Below are positions 32,345 to 41,716 of a DNA stretch of 64,000 nucleotides, one piece after another (position 1 is the stretch's first letter; every line of letters begins with the position of its first letter). Below the pieces are notes generated by a model. That model saw only the letters and a list, made by a program, of their open reading frames with translations. It did no database searches and was not told the DNA's origin. Origin of the DNA: Sva-07 sp041685755 (GTDB lineage Bacteria > Actinomycetota > Acidimicrobiia > Acidimicrobiales > Ilumatobacteraceae). Location of the stretch: the NCBI GenBank assembly GCA_041685755.1, contig JAWLFC010000001.1, positions 69,416-133,415 on the forward strand, given 5' to 3'. The position numbers and the translations under genes were made by a program.

Positions 32345-33379
32345 TCACCGCGTGGCGTAGGGGTCGTGCGGGTCGGGAGGGAGGTGCTCGAGTTCGATGT
32401 CGGTCCCGACGCCGTGGATCTCGGCCAGTTCGACGGCGAGGCGCAGCGCCACGTCGTCCTCGACGGCCCAGCCGGTGGAGTCGAAGACCGTGATCTCGTC
32501 GCGACGGTGTTCCTCGGGCTGTTGCACCAGCTCGCTCAACGACGGGCCGATCCGGTCGGCGGGCACCTGCTGACACTCCCCTTCGACGATGCACTGGGCG
32601 AGGATGTCGGGCACGACCCACGCCCGCTCGACGAGGGTCCGGGGCAGCTCGATCTTGCCGGGGAAGTCGGCGCCGACGGCGTTGACGTGCAGCCAGGGGC
32701 GGGTGGTGACGTCGGCGACCACCGCGTCGGCGCCGATGTCGACCGACGTGCACGTGCACAGCACGTCGACCTCGCCGAGGATCGTCGCCGCTCGCGCCGG
32801 TTCGACGACCTCGACCGGGACGCCGATGAACGCGGTGCGGCGGGCGAACGAGGCGGCGGCGTCGGGGTCGGTGTCGAGGCCGATGATCCGCTCGATCGGG
32901 CGAACCCGGCTGATGGCGTGGACCTGCGTGACCGCTTGCGCCCCGAGCCCGACGACGCCGACGGTGACCGGGCCGCGACGGGCGAGCAGCTCGGTCGCCA
33001 GGCCGGATGCTGCGCCGGTGCGCAGGGCCGTGAGCAGCGTGGCGTCGGCGATGGCGACCAGGTGCCCCGACTCGGTGTCCCACATCGACGAGGTGGCGAT
33101 CACCGACGGAAGCGCCCGCTGCAGCGGATTGGTCGGGTGGTACCCGACCATCTTGATCACGACCGGGCCACCGCGCTCGTGGGTCGGCATCCACTCGATC
33201 AGGCCGAGGTCGGGCTTGTCGTAGCGGAATCCGTCGCGGGTTCTGACCTCGACGGTGTCGTCGTCGTGCTCGGCGAAGCGCCGCCGGAGCGCGTCGAGCG
33301 TCAGGTCCATGAGACGGTCGGGGCCGACGGTGCGCAGCAGGGTCGCCATGTCCTCGGCGCCGAGGATCTTCGTCTTCAT
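32345..33379 (-). CDS. Ornithine cyclodeaminase/mu-crystallin family protein
   Basis: A 344-residue NAD-binding enzyme. The Rossmann motif is VGVVGLGAQAVTQVHAI (residues about 140-156), preceded by the SVIATSSMWDTESGHLVAIADATLLTALRTGA region, in which the substrate- and NAD-contact residues are conserved. Related enzymes deaminate ornithine to proline or reduce cyclic imines such as pyrroline-2-carboxylate. Which reaction applies is uncertain. A GGAAGGGA ribosome binding site lies just upstream of the ATG at 33379. No other amino acid genes adjoin it. Confidence 0.85.
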   Translation of the reverse strand: MKTKILGAEDMATLLRTVGPDRLMDLTLDALRRRFAEHDDDTVEVRTRDGFRYDKPDLGLIEWMPTHERGGPVVIKMVGYHPTNPLQRALPSVIATSSMWDTESGHLVAIADATLLTALRTGAASGLATELLARRGPVTVGVVGLGAQAVTQVHAISRVRPIERIIGLDTDPDAAASFARRTAFIGVPVEVVEPARAATILGEVDVLCTCTSVDIGADAVVADVTTRPWLHVNAVGADFPGKIELPRTLVERAWVVPDILAQCIVEGECQQVPADRIGPSLSELVQQPEEHRRDEITVFDSTGWAVEDDVALRLAVELAEIHGVGTDIELEHLPPDPHDPYATR

Positions 33380-33449
33380 CCCATTCCCTTCCGAAACGAC
33401 GGCTCACTGTCGCGCAGCAGCCACAGACGGGGCGCATCGAGCCCGCATC

Positions 33450-35003
33450 TCACGGCGCCGAGAGCAGTACCACGGTGCCGACGCGGTCGTCGGTGACGGA
33501 GTCACTGCCGGCGATCGTCGCCAGAGCGCTGCGGGTCTCCTCGCGATCGCAGGCGCCGGCGAGCACGACCGCTGCGGAGCCCTCGACCGCGTCCACCATG
33601 GCCATCACGTTCGAGTCGCCCGACCAGCGACATCCGATGTCGCGGACCACCACCTCGGTGCCGCCGAGGAGTACGAGATGCAGCTCGACGAGGCGGGTCG
33701 AGTCGGTCAGCACCTCGTCGACGCCGGCGTCGGCCACCGCGTCGAAGAGCACGGTGTCCTGGTACCGCACCTCGTTCAACTCGATGCCCTCGTCGGCCCG
33801 GGTGACGACGAAGGAGAGCACGAGACCGAGGTTGACCACCGCGACGACCCCGGCGATGCCACCGGCGACCCGCCGCCACCGGGCGTGGTCGAGGGTGCCG
33901 AGTTCGGCAAGGGCGCGAGCGACGATCACCACACCGACGGCCACGTAGGGGACCCAATAGCGATCGATGATCTCACGGTCGATCCACCACCGTTGGGCGG
34001 CGATCAGCGCGGTGTAGGCGATGAGGAACAGCAGCCACGGTGACAGTCCGGGCGATTCCAGGACGCCGAGTCGAGATTCCTCGGGGCGCAAGTCGTCCTT
34101 CCTGCGTCGGCTCAGCAGCACGGCGGCGGCGAGGGGTGCGGCGAGCGTTGCCGCACCGAGCAGCAGGTAGAGCGGGTCGGCGAACCCCGTCGACGGTGGT
34201 GCGACGATCGCGTAGCCCGCTTCGATGACGCTGTCGACGGCCTCGGCGAGGCCGCCTCGTGACTCGGCGTCGAGGTGGGTCGAGGTCGTCGTGGCCGGTG
34301 CTGCCAGCGCCCACACGGCCGTGGGCGCGAGTGTGATCACGGTGACGACCGCCGTGTCGACCGCACGGCGCAGCCCGTTCGGCGCGGTCCGCCACGCCGC
34401 GACGGCGAGGGGCACGACCAGCACGGCGCCGGCGAACCGGGTCGACACGGCCAGCGCCGCCACCACAGCAGCCGCGATCAGGACGCGGCGCGACCGGCGA
34501 TCGACAGCCACGTCGACGAGCAGCAGGGCGGCGAGCACGAGCACGACGAACAGCGGCTCGGTCAGCGCCCGCACCGACAGCCGGAACAGGCCGAACAGGA
34601 CGGCGACCACGGCAGCGGCGAGCACGCCCCACCAGGCCGGTGCTGCCGCCGAGCGGCGCACGGACAGGTAGACGAGAACCGGGATCGCTGCGGCGAGGAG
34701 TGCGTTCAGAACGCGCCCGATTCCGAGCAGATCGTCGACACCGGTCACCGCAGCGGTGGCGCCGACGACGACCGCCCAGAGCGGCGCGTAGTGGGTGGCA
34801 CTGGGGGCGAGGGTGGCGTACGGCGAGCCGCCCGTGCGGAGCTCCTCAGCGAGGGACAGGTATGCCACCCCGTCGGGCGACACCCCCAGCCCGGACGCGG
34901 TCGCCACCAGCACGGCCAGAGCGACGAACAGGCCCAGCGACGCCACGGCGACGATGATCGGCCGGGTCGATCGACCGTCGGGTGCGTCGGCGCGGCGAAG
35001 CAT
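33450..35003 (-). CDS. GT-C-like multi-pass membrane protein (ArnT/PMT-like)
   Basis: A 517-residue membrane protein with about eleven predicted helices in the first 400 residues and a soluble C-terminal part. The first extracytoplasmic loop contains GVSPDGVAYLSLAEELRTGG, with the Asp of the GT-C glycosyltransferase fold. YAPLWAVVVG and FRLSVRALTEPLFV are typical of the ArnT/PMT/DUF2029 group. Transfer of a polyprenyl-linked sugar to a cell-envelope acceptor is therefore likely. I prefer the ATG at 35003 over a TTG at 35036, which adds only uncertain residues. Confidence 0.75.
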   Translation of the reverse strand: MLRRADAPDGRSTRPIIVAVASLGLFVALAVLVATASGLGVSPDGVAYLSLAEELRTGGSPYATLAPSATHYAPLWAVVVGATAAVTGVDDLLGIGRVLNALLAAAIPVLVYLSVRRSAAAPAWWGVLAAAVVAVLFGLFRLSVRALTEPLFVVLVLAALLLVDVAVDRRSRRVLIAAAVVAALAVSTRFAGAVLVVPLAVAAWRTAPNGLRRAVDTAVVTVITLAPTAVWALAAPATTTSTHLDAESRGGLAEAVDSVIEAGYAIVAPPSTGFADPLYLLLGAATLAAPLAAAVLLSRRRKDDLRPEESRLGVLESPGLSPWLLFLIAYTALIAAQRWWIDREIIDRYWVPYVAVGVVIVARALAELGTLDHARWRRVAGGIAGVVAVVNLGLVLSFVVTRADEGIELNEVRYQDTVLFDAVADAGVDEVLTDSTRLVELHLVLLGGTEVVVRDIGCRWSGDSNVMAMVDAVEGSAAVVLAGACDREETRSALATIAGSDSVTDDRVGTVVLLSAP

Positions 35004-35169
35004 GACGGTCAGGTCTACCAGCCGAGGGCCCTCCAACTCGGCCGTCGGCGCCGCGGGAACATCCGCACGGAGCCGGTCGGCCGGGTCGCACGTTGATCAG
35101 GTCCAGGTGACTCCTCGGTTCATGTCTTGTTCATCGACGTCGCGGCCGAGAAGTCAAGTCAAGACTTCG

Positions 35170-35244
35170 TCGGGCTGGGGAGATTCGAACTCCCGACCTC
35201 TTGTCCCCCAGACAAGCGCGCTAACCAAGCTGCGCCACAGCCCG
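35170..35244 (-). tRNA. tRNA-Pro (anticodon GGG)
   Basis: A 75-nt cloverleaf on the minus strand. The acceptor stem CGGGCTG pairs perfectly with CAGCCCG, and the discriminator is A. The anticodon loop CTGGGGG is flanked by CTTGT/ACAAG, giving anticodon GGG. The T-arm GGGAG-TTCGAAT-CTCCC is canonical. CCA is not encoded, so it must be added after transcription. Confidence 0.95.
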
Positions 35245-35375
35245 TGTGCATGTGGACCGGTGATGCTACCCGCGCGTCGTTGATCTGCGACGTGACTTCT
35301 CGTCCACTGTTCGCCGTTCATCGAACGTTCGTCCGTCGTCCATTCGTACGTGATCTGCCGTTGATCTCACCCTGC

Positions 35376-35381
35376 TACGGT
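35376..35381 (+). promoter_or_regulatory. -10-like TACGGT before the 5'-nucleotidase gene
   Basis: TACGGT lies 8 nt before GTG 35390, where the signal peptide begins. There is no Shine-Dalgarno sequence. Confidence 0.4.
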
Positions 35382-35389
35382 CCCATGCC

Positions 35390-38300
35390 GTGACACGTCG
35401 ACGACTGACCCCACTCGCCCTCGCCGCCGGACTCGCCACCGGCGTGCTGGTCGCCACCCCGATCGCCACCGCGACCGCCACCGGCGACGTCCCGACGACC
35501 GTCGAGGAGCTGACCGGGCCGACCTACGTCCCGAGCGACGTGCGACGCGTCGTCGACAGTCGCGACGACGGTGACGCCCCGATCCTCAGCGGCAAGCTCA
35601 CCCCCGGCCAGCCGGCCGAGATCGACGTCACAGAGCTCGACGACGACATCCCGGCGCCCGGCGAGACCGCCGCGTACGTGTTCAACGTCGTGGCGACCGA
35701 GGGCGAGGGCCCGGGGTTCGTGTCGCTGTTCCCGTGCGCTGCCGGCTTCGACGGCACCTCGAATGTCAACTTCGCCGAGGAGACCGCCACGTCGAGGAGT
35801 TCGGCCGCTGTGCTCGTCGTGGCATCCCCGGACGACGACGGCAAGATCTGCGTGCAGTCCAACCGAGCCGTGCACATCGTCGCCGACTTCTTCGGGTCGT
35901 TCCCGACGGGTCAGGGCTTCGTGGAGAACGAGCCGTTCCGTCTCCTCGACGGCCGTGACGGCACCGGCGCCGCCGGACTGCCCGCCGGGCTCCTGACGCC
36001 GGGCGTCGAGGTGAGGGTTCCGGTCGCCGGCGTCGGCGATCTTCCCGCCGACGGCGTGTCGGCGGTGGTGCTCAGCCTCGTCGGCACCGGTGCCGAGCGG
36101 CCCGGCTTCCTCGCCGCCTATTCCTGCGCCGACGGTTACGACGGCAGCAGCACACTCAATTACCTGACCGACCGCTCGCGAGCGAACCTCGCCGTCGTCT
36201 CGGTCGACCCGGACGGCGACATCTGTCTCCGCTCGAACCAACCGGTGTTCGCAGTCGCCGACGTCGTCGGTCACTTCGTCGACGGCAGCGAGCTGCAGAC
36301 GCCAGGCGTCGAGCGGGCCGCAGACAGCCGTGACGGCACCGGTGGGCTCAACGGCAAGCTCCAGCCGGGCGTCGAGGTCGAGGTCGATCTCGCCGCGCTG
36401 GCGTTGCCGGAGGACACGACGTCGCTGATCCTCAACCTCACCAGCACCGAGAGCGAGGCACCCGGTTGGCTCGCGTTGTACCCCTGCACCGTCGGACGCA
36501 ACGGCACCAGCAACCTCAACTACCAGACGGGCGTGTCGACCGCGAATGCGGCGATCGTCCCGCTGGCATCGGACGGCAAGCTCTGTGTCCAGGCGAATCA
36601 GGCCACGCATGCCGTGATCGACTTCGTCGGTGCATTCGGCCCGCCGGCGCCGGTCACCGTCAACCTGCTGCACATCAACGACCACCACTCGCACCTGCAG
36701 CCCGACGGCGGCTTCGGTAGCGACCTGGGCATCGGCCTCGACGAGGTCGAGTACAGCCTCGGCGGCTTCCCCGCTGTCGTGGCCAAGATCGACCAGCTCG
36801 AAGCCGAACTGGACAACACGATCAAGGTGCACGCCGGCGACGCGATCACCGGCACGCTCTTCTACACCCTCTTCCAGGGCGAGGCCGATGCCGCGCTCAT
36901 GAACGAGGTGTGCTTCGACATGTTCGCCCTCGGCAACCACGAGTTCGACGACGGCGACGAGCAACTGGCCAACGGCTTCCTCACCGACCTCGCCGACCCG
37001 GACGACGACTGCCGGGACACGCCGGTGATCGCGGCCAACGTCGTTCCCGAGGTCGGCACGCCGCTCGCTCCGACGAACCCAGACGACTTCATCCAGCCGT
37101 ACGTGATCGAGAAGGTCGATGGCCAGCGGGTCGGCTTCGTCGGCATCAACATCGCCCAGAAGACCCAGGTCTCCTCGCAGCCGCTGCCCACCACGCAGTT
37201 CCTCGACGAGGTCGAGACCGCCCAGAAGTACGTCGACGAGCTGGCGGGAATGGGCATCGACAACGTCGTGCTGGTCACCCACCAGGGCTACCAGAACGAC
37301 ATCGCGCTGGCCGCCCAGGTCAGCGGCGTCGACGCCATCGTGGGCGGCGACAGCCACAGCCTGCTGGGCGACTTCGGTGAGCTCGGCTTCACGGCCGAGG
37401 GCCCGTACCCGACCGAGGCGACCAACGCCGACGGTGATCTCGTCTGCGTGGCGCAGGCCTGGCAGTACAGCCACGTCGTCGGACAGCTCGAGCTGACGCT
37501 GGAAGATGGCACGACCACCTCGTGCGGGGGGAACCCGCATCTCCTGATCAACGACGACTTCGTCAAGCAGGTCGAAGATCCCGCTGACCCTGGTGACACC
37601 GTCGACGCCGAGCTGACCGCCGAGGAGCGGGCGACTGTGCTGGCACTCATCGACTCGATCCCGACTGCGTCGGTCGTCATCCCCGATCCGGAGGCCCAGG
37701 CGGTGCTCGACTCGTTCGCCGCCGAAGTCGACGAGCTGGCCAAGGGGGAGGTCGCCACCGCCGGCGAGGCGCTGTGCCTCAACCGGCTCCCGGGTGACAA
37801 CCGTTCCGCGGGCACACCCGGTTGCGCTCCCGACGTCGAGGCGGCCTCCGGCGCCCGGGCCGACGTCAACGGTGGCTTCATCCAGCAGATCGTGACCGAC
37901 GCCTTCCTCGCCCGTGCCTTCCGCGCCGACATGGCGATCCAGAACGCCGGTGGCGTGCGGATCCCGCTCGAAGCGGGACCGATCACCGTCGGCGACGTCT
38001 ACACCCTGCTGCCGTTCAGCAACACCCTCGTCGAGCTGACCCTCACCGGGCAGGAGATCGACGACGTGCTCGAACAGGCGATCGAGAACTTCCTCGACGA
38101 CGGCGGCTCGACCGGCTCCTACCCCTACGGGTCCGGGATCCGCTACGACGTCGACCTGACGCAGCCCTTCGGTGACCGAATCGATAACGTCGAGGTCAAG
38201 GACCGCGACAGTGGGGACTGGGCATCGCTCGACCTGACGAAGACGGACTACGTCGTGGTGACCAACAGCTTCATCGCCAGCGGGCGAGACGGCTACGACG

Positions 38301-38470
38301 CCTTCGGGACCGCCTTCGCCGACGGGCGCGTCGTCGACACCTTCATCGACTACGCACAGGGCTTCTTCGACTACCTCGAGGAGGATCTCGGTGGCGGTAC
38401 CGTCACCGTCCCGCCGCCCGACGAGTTCTCGACGCAGAGCTTCGTGGGGGCTCCCGGCTTCCCGGACTGA
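35390..38470 (+). CDS. Secreted triple-repeat 5'-nucleotidase
   Basis: A 1026-residue exported protein. A signal peptide (residues 1-32) is followed by three homologous repeats of about 115 residues (49-170, 181-298, 306-417). Each repeat has a DSRDGTG or DGRDGTG start, a GTSNxNY-type core and an ending SNxAxHxVxDFxGxF. Residues 423-640 form the metallophosphatase domain (HINDHHSHL, VHAGDAITGT, ALGNHEFDDG, VTHQGY, GGDSHS). The C-terminal UshA-like substrate domain (about 690-1000) has NAGGVRI, PFSNTLVELTLTGQ and SGRDGYDAFG. It should release phosphate from nucleotides outside the cell. The repeats are probably surface or adhesion modules. A perfect terminator hairpin follows. Confidence 0.9.
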   Translation: MTRRRLTPLALAAGLATGVLVATPIATATATGDVPTTVEELTGPTYVPSDVRRVVDSRDDGDAPILSGKLTPGQPAEIDVTELDDDIPAPGETAAYVFNVVATEGEGPGFVSLFPCAAGFDGTSNVNFAEETATSRSSAAVLVVASPDDDGKICVQSNRAVHIVADFFGSFPTGQGFVENEPFRLLDGRDGTGAAGLPAGLLTPGVEVRVPVAGVGDLPADGVSAVVLSLVGTGAERPGFLAAYSCADGYDGSSTLNYLTDRSRANLAVVSVDPDGDICLRSNQPVFAVADVVGHFVDGSELQTPGVERAADSRDGTGGLNGKLQPGVEVEVDLAALALPEDTTSLILNLTSTESEAPGWLALYPCTVGRNGTSNLNYQTGVSTANAAIVPLASDGKLCVQANQATHAVIDFVGAFGPPAPVTVNLLHINDHHSHLQPDGGFGSDLGIGLDEVEYSLGGFPAVVAKIDQLEAELDNTIKVHAGDAITGTLFYTLFQGEADAALMNEVCFDMFALGNHEFDDGDEQLANGFLTDLADPDDDCRDTPVIAANVVPEVGTPLAPTNPDDFIQPYVIEKVDGQRVGFVGINIAQKTQVSSQPLPTTQFLDEVETAQKYVDELAGMGIDNVVLVTHQGYQNDIALAAQVSGVDAIVGGDSHSLLGDFGELGFTAEGPYPTEATNADGDLVCVAQAWQYSHVVGQLELTLEDGTTTSCGGNPHLLINDDFVKQVEDPADPGDTVDAELTAEERATVLALIDSIPTASVVIPDPEAQAVLDSFAAEVDELAKGEVATAGEALCLNRLPGDNRSAGTPGCAPDVEAASGARADVNGGFIQQIVTDAFLARAFRADMAIQNAGGVRIPLEAGPITVGDVYTLLPFSNTLVELTLTGQEIDDVLEQAIENFLDDGGSTGSYPYGSGIRYDVDLTQPFGDRIDNVEVKDRDSGDWASLDLTKTDYVVVTNSFIASGRDGYDAFGTAFADGRVVDTFIDYAQGFFDYLEEDLGGGTVTVPPPDEFSTQSFVGAPGFPD

Positions 38471-38491
38471 CCGGTCGTCGCTCACCTCGTC

Positions 38492-38525
38492 CGGATCGGG
38501 CCCGCCCTCGGGCGGGCCCGATCCG
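38492..38525. terminator. Perfect 15-bp hairpin terminator
   Basis: CGGATCGGGCCCGCC (38492-38506) pairs without mismatch with GGCGGGCCCGATCCG (38511-38525) across a CTCG tetraloop. It lies between two convergent genes, so it can serve both. There is no U-tract, as is usual in GC-rich actinobacteria. Confidence 0.85.
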
Positions 38526-38534
38526 CGTCAGCGG

Positions 38535-38735
38535 TCAGTTGAAGATCTCGACGACGCGCCAGCCGAGATAGGCCACGAGCGCCACGACCATCAGCTTGAA
38601 GTGCCACGGCGCCTTCTCCTCGTCGGCGCCGACGTTCGTCGGGTCCTCCACGACCCGGCCGCACGACGGGCAGGTGCCGTCGTCGTTCATCGAGTTCGGC
38701 GTCCAGTACTTGGCGCACTCCTCGCACCACGGCAT
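38535..38735 (-). CDS. Small zinc-ribbon membrane-anchored protein
   Basis: A 66-residue protein. C-x2-C pairs in MPWCEECAKYW (C4, C7) and GTCPSCGRVV (C22, C25) form a zinc ribbon. A single transmembrane helix follows (FKLMVVALVAYLGWRVVEIF, residues about 46-65), so the ribbon faces the cytoplasm by the positive-inside rule. No function is known to me. It lies 3' of der in the same direction and may be co-transcribed with it. The start is ATG 38735. Confidence 0.75.
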   Translation of the reverse strand: MPWCEECAKYWTPNSMNDDGTCPSCGRVVEDPTNVGADEEKAPWHFKLMVVALVAYLGWRVVEIFN

Positions 38736-38799
38736 CAGGCCACCGCGCTCGCTGGGGCACCGCCTGCCAGGGCGACACTCGGTTGTGCGACCGTCGGGC

Positions 38800-40200
38800 T
38801 CACTGCCGTTTGCGCACCCGCAGCTTCAGCGCCGTCGACCCGAGCCCGAACTCCTCGCGGATCGTGCGCTCGATGTAGCGGAGGTAGTGCTGGGGGATCT
38901 CCCGGTTCACGAACAGCGTGAACGTCGGCGGGTCGATCGCCCCCTGCACGGCATAGAGGATCTTCGCTCCCCCACCCGCCGGCTGGCGCTGCTGGGCGGC
39001 GGCGATCACCTTGTTGACGTCCTTGGTCGGCACACGCGTGTGGTACTGCGAGATCGCCTCGTGCAGACGCGGATGGAGCTTGTCGACGTTCTTGCCGCTC
39101 AGCGCCGAGATCTTGAGCACCGACTGGTCGGCGACGAACGCCAGCATCCGCTTCACCTCGGCCTGCACCTCGAGTCGTTCCTCGGTGCCGACGAGGTCCC
39201 ACTTGTTGAGGATGAGCACGATCGGGCAACCGGCGGAGTCGACGCGCTCGGCGAGGCGCTGATCCTGGGCCGTCACACCGACCGTCGCGTCGATGACGAG
39301 CAGGGCGACGTCGGCGTCGTCGATCGAGCGCAGGGCCCGCACGAACGAGTAGTACTCGGCGGAGTCGTCGATCTTGCCCTTGCGACGCATGCCGGCGGTG
39401 TCGATGAAGATCACCGGACCACCCTCGGTCTCCACGAGCGTGTCGATCGAATCGCGGGTGGTGCCCGGCATGTCGTGCACGACCGCTCGATCCTCGCCGA
39501 CGAGCCGGTTGAACAGCGTGCTCTTGCCGACGTTCGGCCGTCCGACGATCGCCACCCTCGGCACCGCTGCGACCGGTGCCTCCGCCTGGGCCGCGGTGTC
39601 GGGCGCCCACGGGTCGATCGTCGGCGTTGCGGGCTGACGAAGGTGTTCGGGGAACCGTTCGAGTACGACGTCGAGCAGGTCGCCGGCGCGCCGGCCGTGC
39701 AGCGCGCTCACCGGCACCGGCTCACCGATGCCGAGGCTCATGAACTCCCACATCTCGTTCTCGCGTCGCTCGTTGTCGGCCTTGTTGGCCACGACGACCA
39801 CGTCGGTCTTCGAGCGGCGGATCCAGTTGGCGATCGTCTGGTCGTCGTCGGTCAGCCCGACCGACGCATCGACGACGAACAGCACGACGTCGGCCTCCTG
39901 CACCGCCGCTTCGACCTGACGGCTCACCTTGACGTCGAGATCGTCTCCGCCGGGCATCCAACCACCGGTGTCGACCACCCGGAACGGCACGTCGAGCCAC
40001 TCGGCCTCCATCACCTTTCGATCGCGGGTGATGCCGGGGCGATCCTCGACGATCGCCTGCTGGCTGCCGACGATGCGGTTGAACAGCGTGCTCTTGCCGA
40101 CGTTCGGTCGCCCGATGATGACAACCGTCGGGAGTGTGCGCTCCTCCTCGGTGTCTCCGGTGATGTCGGTGCCGTCGTTCATGTCGGTGTCTCCGGTCAT
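38800..40200 (-). CDS. der: Ribosome-associated GTPase Der (EngA)
   Basis: A 466-residue double GTPase needed for 50S subunit assembly. Two Ras-like domains each carry the P-loop GRPNVGKSTLFN (residues about 29-40 and 211-222), DxxG (DTGG and DTAG) and NKxD (NKAD and NKWD). The C-terminal KH-like domain (from about 380) ends in the basic LKLRVRKRQ. The ATG at 40200 overlaps the stop of the DUF512 gene as ATGA. The first 25 residues are acidic and species-specific; ATG at 40182 is an alternative start. Confidence 0.95.
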   Translation of the reverse strand: MTGDTDMNDGTDITGDTEEERTLPTVVIIGRPNVGKSTLFNRIVGSQQAIVEDRPGITRDRKVMEAEWLDVPFRVVDTGGWMPGGDDLDVKVSRQVEAAVQEADVVLFVVDASVGLTDDDQTIANWIRRSKTDVVVVANKADNERRENEMWEFMSLGIGEPVPVSALHGRRAGDLLDVVLERFPEHLRQPATPTIDPWAPDTAAQAEAPVAAVPRVAIVGRPNVGKSTLFNRLVGEDRAVVHDMPGTTRDSIDTLVETEGGPVIFIDTAGMRRKGKIDDSAEYYSFVRALRSIDDADVALLVIDATVGVTAQDQRLAERVDSAGCPIVLILNKWDLVGTEERLEVQAEVKRMLAFVADQSVLKISALSGKNVDKLHPRLHEAISQYHTRVPTKDVNKVIAAAQQRQPAGGGAKILYAVQGAIDPPTFTLFVNREIPQHYLRYIERTIREEFGLGSTALKLRVRKRQ

Positions 40201-41669
40201 GGGGCCCCGACCTCCGCGTCGAGTGCTCGCCGCAGGGCGATCCCGTCGGTCTCGACGACCTCCACCACCCGGGGAAGGTCAGCAACGGTCAGCCCGTCGA
40301 GGAACCGCCCTTCGTCGGACAGGCACACGTCGGGCAGCAGATAGCGGTGTCCCTGCGGTTCGGCGGCGAGCGTCCGGCTGACGTCCTCGCCGGTCAGCAA
40401 CCCGGTCACGCCGGTGTTGCCGCCGAAGAACTCGTTGCGCACGGGGATCACACGCACGTCGGGGCGGTCCAGCGAGGCGATCAACGGCTCGATGACCGGA
40501 GCCCCGAGCTCGCCGGTGAGCACGCCGATCGGTGCGTTGCGTCGGGGCTTCAGCGAGATGGCCGCAGCACCGCCGGGCGCCGAATCGCACGGCGTGCTGC
40601 TGCGCAGGCCGGTGTACGCCGCCGGGTTCGGTGGGGCGTCGACGGCGGCGAAGAACCCCCGCCGCACGCCGGTGGCGTCGTCGGTGCGGCCGTGGAACTC
40701 GGCCTCGAACGTCCGCGCCATGCCGATGCCGTCCTCGTGCATCGGGAACCCGTCGTAGCGCTCGGCCGGCGGGAACGGCCGCTCGGCCATCAGGTAGTAC
40801 TCGTCGGCGGCGTACACCATGCGCTTGCCGAGCGTGGCGGCGAACACGTCCTGCCAGTCCTCGACGATGTCGACGACCGCCCGGGCCTCGGCGAGCGTGT
40901 GGAAGCGCATCGCCGCTTCGCCGTTGAACTTCGAGATCCCGAGCGGCACCACGGCAACCGAGTCGAGTTCGGGATACTGGTCGAGGATCCCGGCCATCGT
41001 GTCGGCCAGCACGGCGCCGTCGTTGACCCCCGGACACACCACGATCTGACCACGCACGGCGATGCCGTGGTCGAGCAGTGCTCGCAACCAGCGCAGGCTC
41101 ATCGCCCCACGGGGGTTCTTGAGCATCTGGCTGCGGATGTCGGGGTCGGTGGCGTGGATACTGACGTGCAAGGGTGACAGACGCTCGGTCACGACGCGTT
41201 CGAGGTCGGCCTCGGTGAAGCGGGTCAGCGTCGTGAAGTTGCCGTAGAGGAACGACAAGCGATAGTCGTCGTCCTTCAGGTACAGGCTGCGGCGCAGGCC
41301 CTTGGGCAGCTGGTAGATGAAACAGAACTCGCAGTGGTTGTCGCACGTGCGCACCCGGTCGAACACGGCGCTCGACACGTCGATCCCCAGCGGCTCACCG
41401 GCGCGCTTGTCGATCGAGAACGCCAGGTCGAGGCCGCCGCGTTGCACGTCGAGTTCGACCTCGGCCTCGTCGGTCGCCATCTGCCACTCGATGATGTCGC
41501 GCGGCACCTCGCCGTTGACCCGCACGATCTCGTCACCGGGCTCGACACCGGCGAGCGCCGCCGGCGATCCGGCTCCGACGGCCACGACCACGGGCGCCAG
41601 CGATCGGCTCGGCGCCGCACGCGCGAGATCGCGCGTCAGGTCGTTCGCGGAATGCACGGTGGCGGACAT
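40197..41669 (-). CDS. DUF512 protein with PDZ and cysteine cluster
   Basis: A 490-residue protein of the DUF512 family. Residues about 20-75 form a PDZ-like domain (GSPAALAGVEPGDEIVRVNG). A cysteine motif CDNHCEFCF (C-x3-C-x2-C) follows, reminiscent of radical-SAM iron-sulfur binding, in a TIM-barrel-like region with LHVSIHATDPDIR. The C-terminal domain is DUF512. The function is unknown, but this gene is found beside der in many bacteria, and here it overlaps it. The ATG start at 41669 is near a TAGCCT -10-like element. Confidence 0.85.
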   Translation of the reverse strand: MSATVHSANDLTRDLARAAPSRSLAPVVVAVGAGSPAALAGVEPGDEIVRVNGEVPRDIIEWQMATDEAEVELDVQRGGLDLAFSIDKRAGEPLGIDVSSAVFDRVRTCDNHCEFCFIYQLPKGLRRSLYLKDDDYRLSFLYGNFTTLTRFTEADLERVVTERLSPLHVSIHATDPDIRSQMLKNPRGAMSLRWLRALLDHGIAVRGQIVVCPGVNDGAVLADTMAGILDQYPELDSVAVVPLGISKFNGEAAMRFHTLAEARAVVDIVEDWQDVFAATLGKRMVYAADEYYLMAERPFPPAERYDGFPMHEDGIGMARTFEAEFHGRTDDATGVRRGFFAAVDAPPNPAAYTGLRSSTPCDSAPGGAAAISLKPRRNAPIGVLTGELGAPVIEPLIASLDRPDVRVIPVRNEFFGGNTGVTGLLTGEDVSRTLAAEPQGHRYLLPDVCLSDEGRFLDGLTVADLPRVVEVVETDGIALRRALDAEVGAP

Positions 41670-41678
41670 GGGCTGGTC

Positions 41679-41707
41679 AGGCTACCGGTCGGGGCCACCG
41701 GTAGATT
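41679..41707. promoter_or_regulatory. Divergent -10-like elements of DUF512-der and ispH
   Basis: TAGCCT on the minus strand (41679-41684) is 9 nt before ATG 41669. TAGATT on the plus strand (41702-41707) is 9 nt before ATG 41717. Both fit TANNNT, but the spacing is slightly long for leaderless starts. Confidence 0.3.
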
Positions 41708-41716
41708 GGGGCGCAC

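Larger units (their letters stand above)
35004..35389. other. Intergenic region with tRNA and divergent promoters
   Basis: This 386-bp gap holds the tRNA-Pro gene (35170-35244) and, on the plus side, the promoter of the 5'-nucleotidase. Between the tRNA and that gene it has a perfect 10-bp palindrome CGAACGTTCG (35323-35332) and several GTTCG-type repeats. I see no open frame that looks coding. Confidence 0.6.

Noticed and set aside
35323..35332. CGAACGTTCG as an SOS (LexA) box
   Set aside because: The actinobacterial LexA box needs CGAAC and GTTCG separated by about four bases; here they are fused, so the spacing does not fit.
35375..38485. A 1036-codon open frame antisense to the 5'-nucleotidase
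   Set aside because: It exactly mirrors a clearly coding gene. Its composition (Val, Asp, Gly, Arg-rich, no motifs) is what a GC-rich gene produces on the opposite strand.
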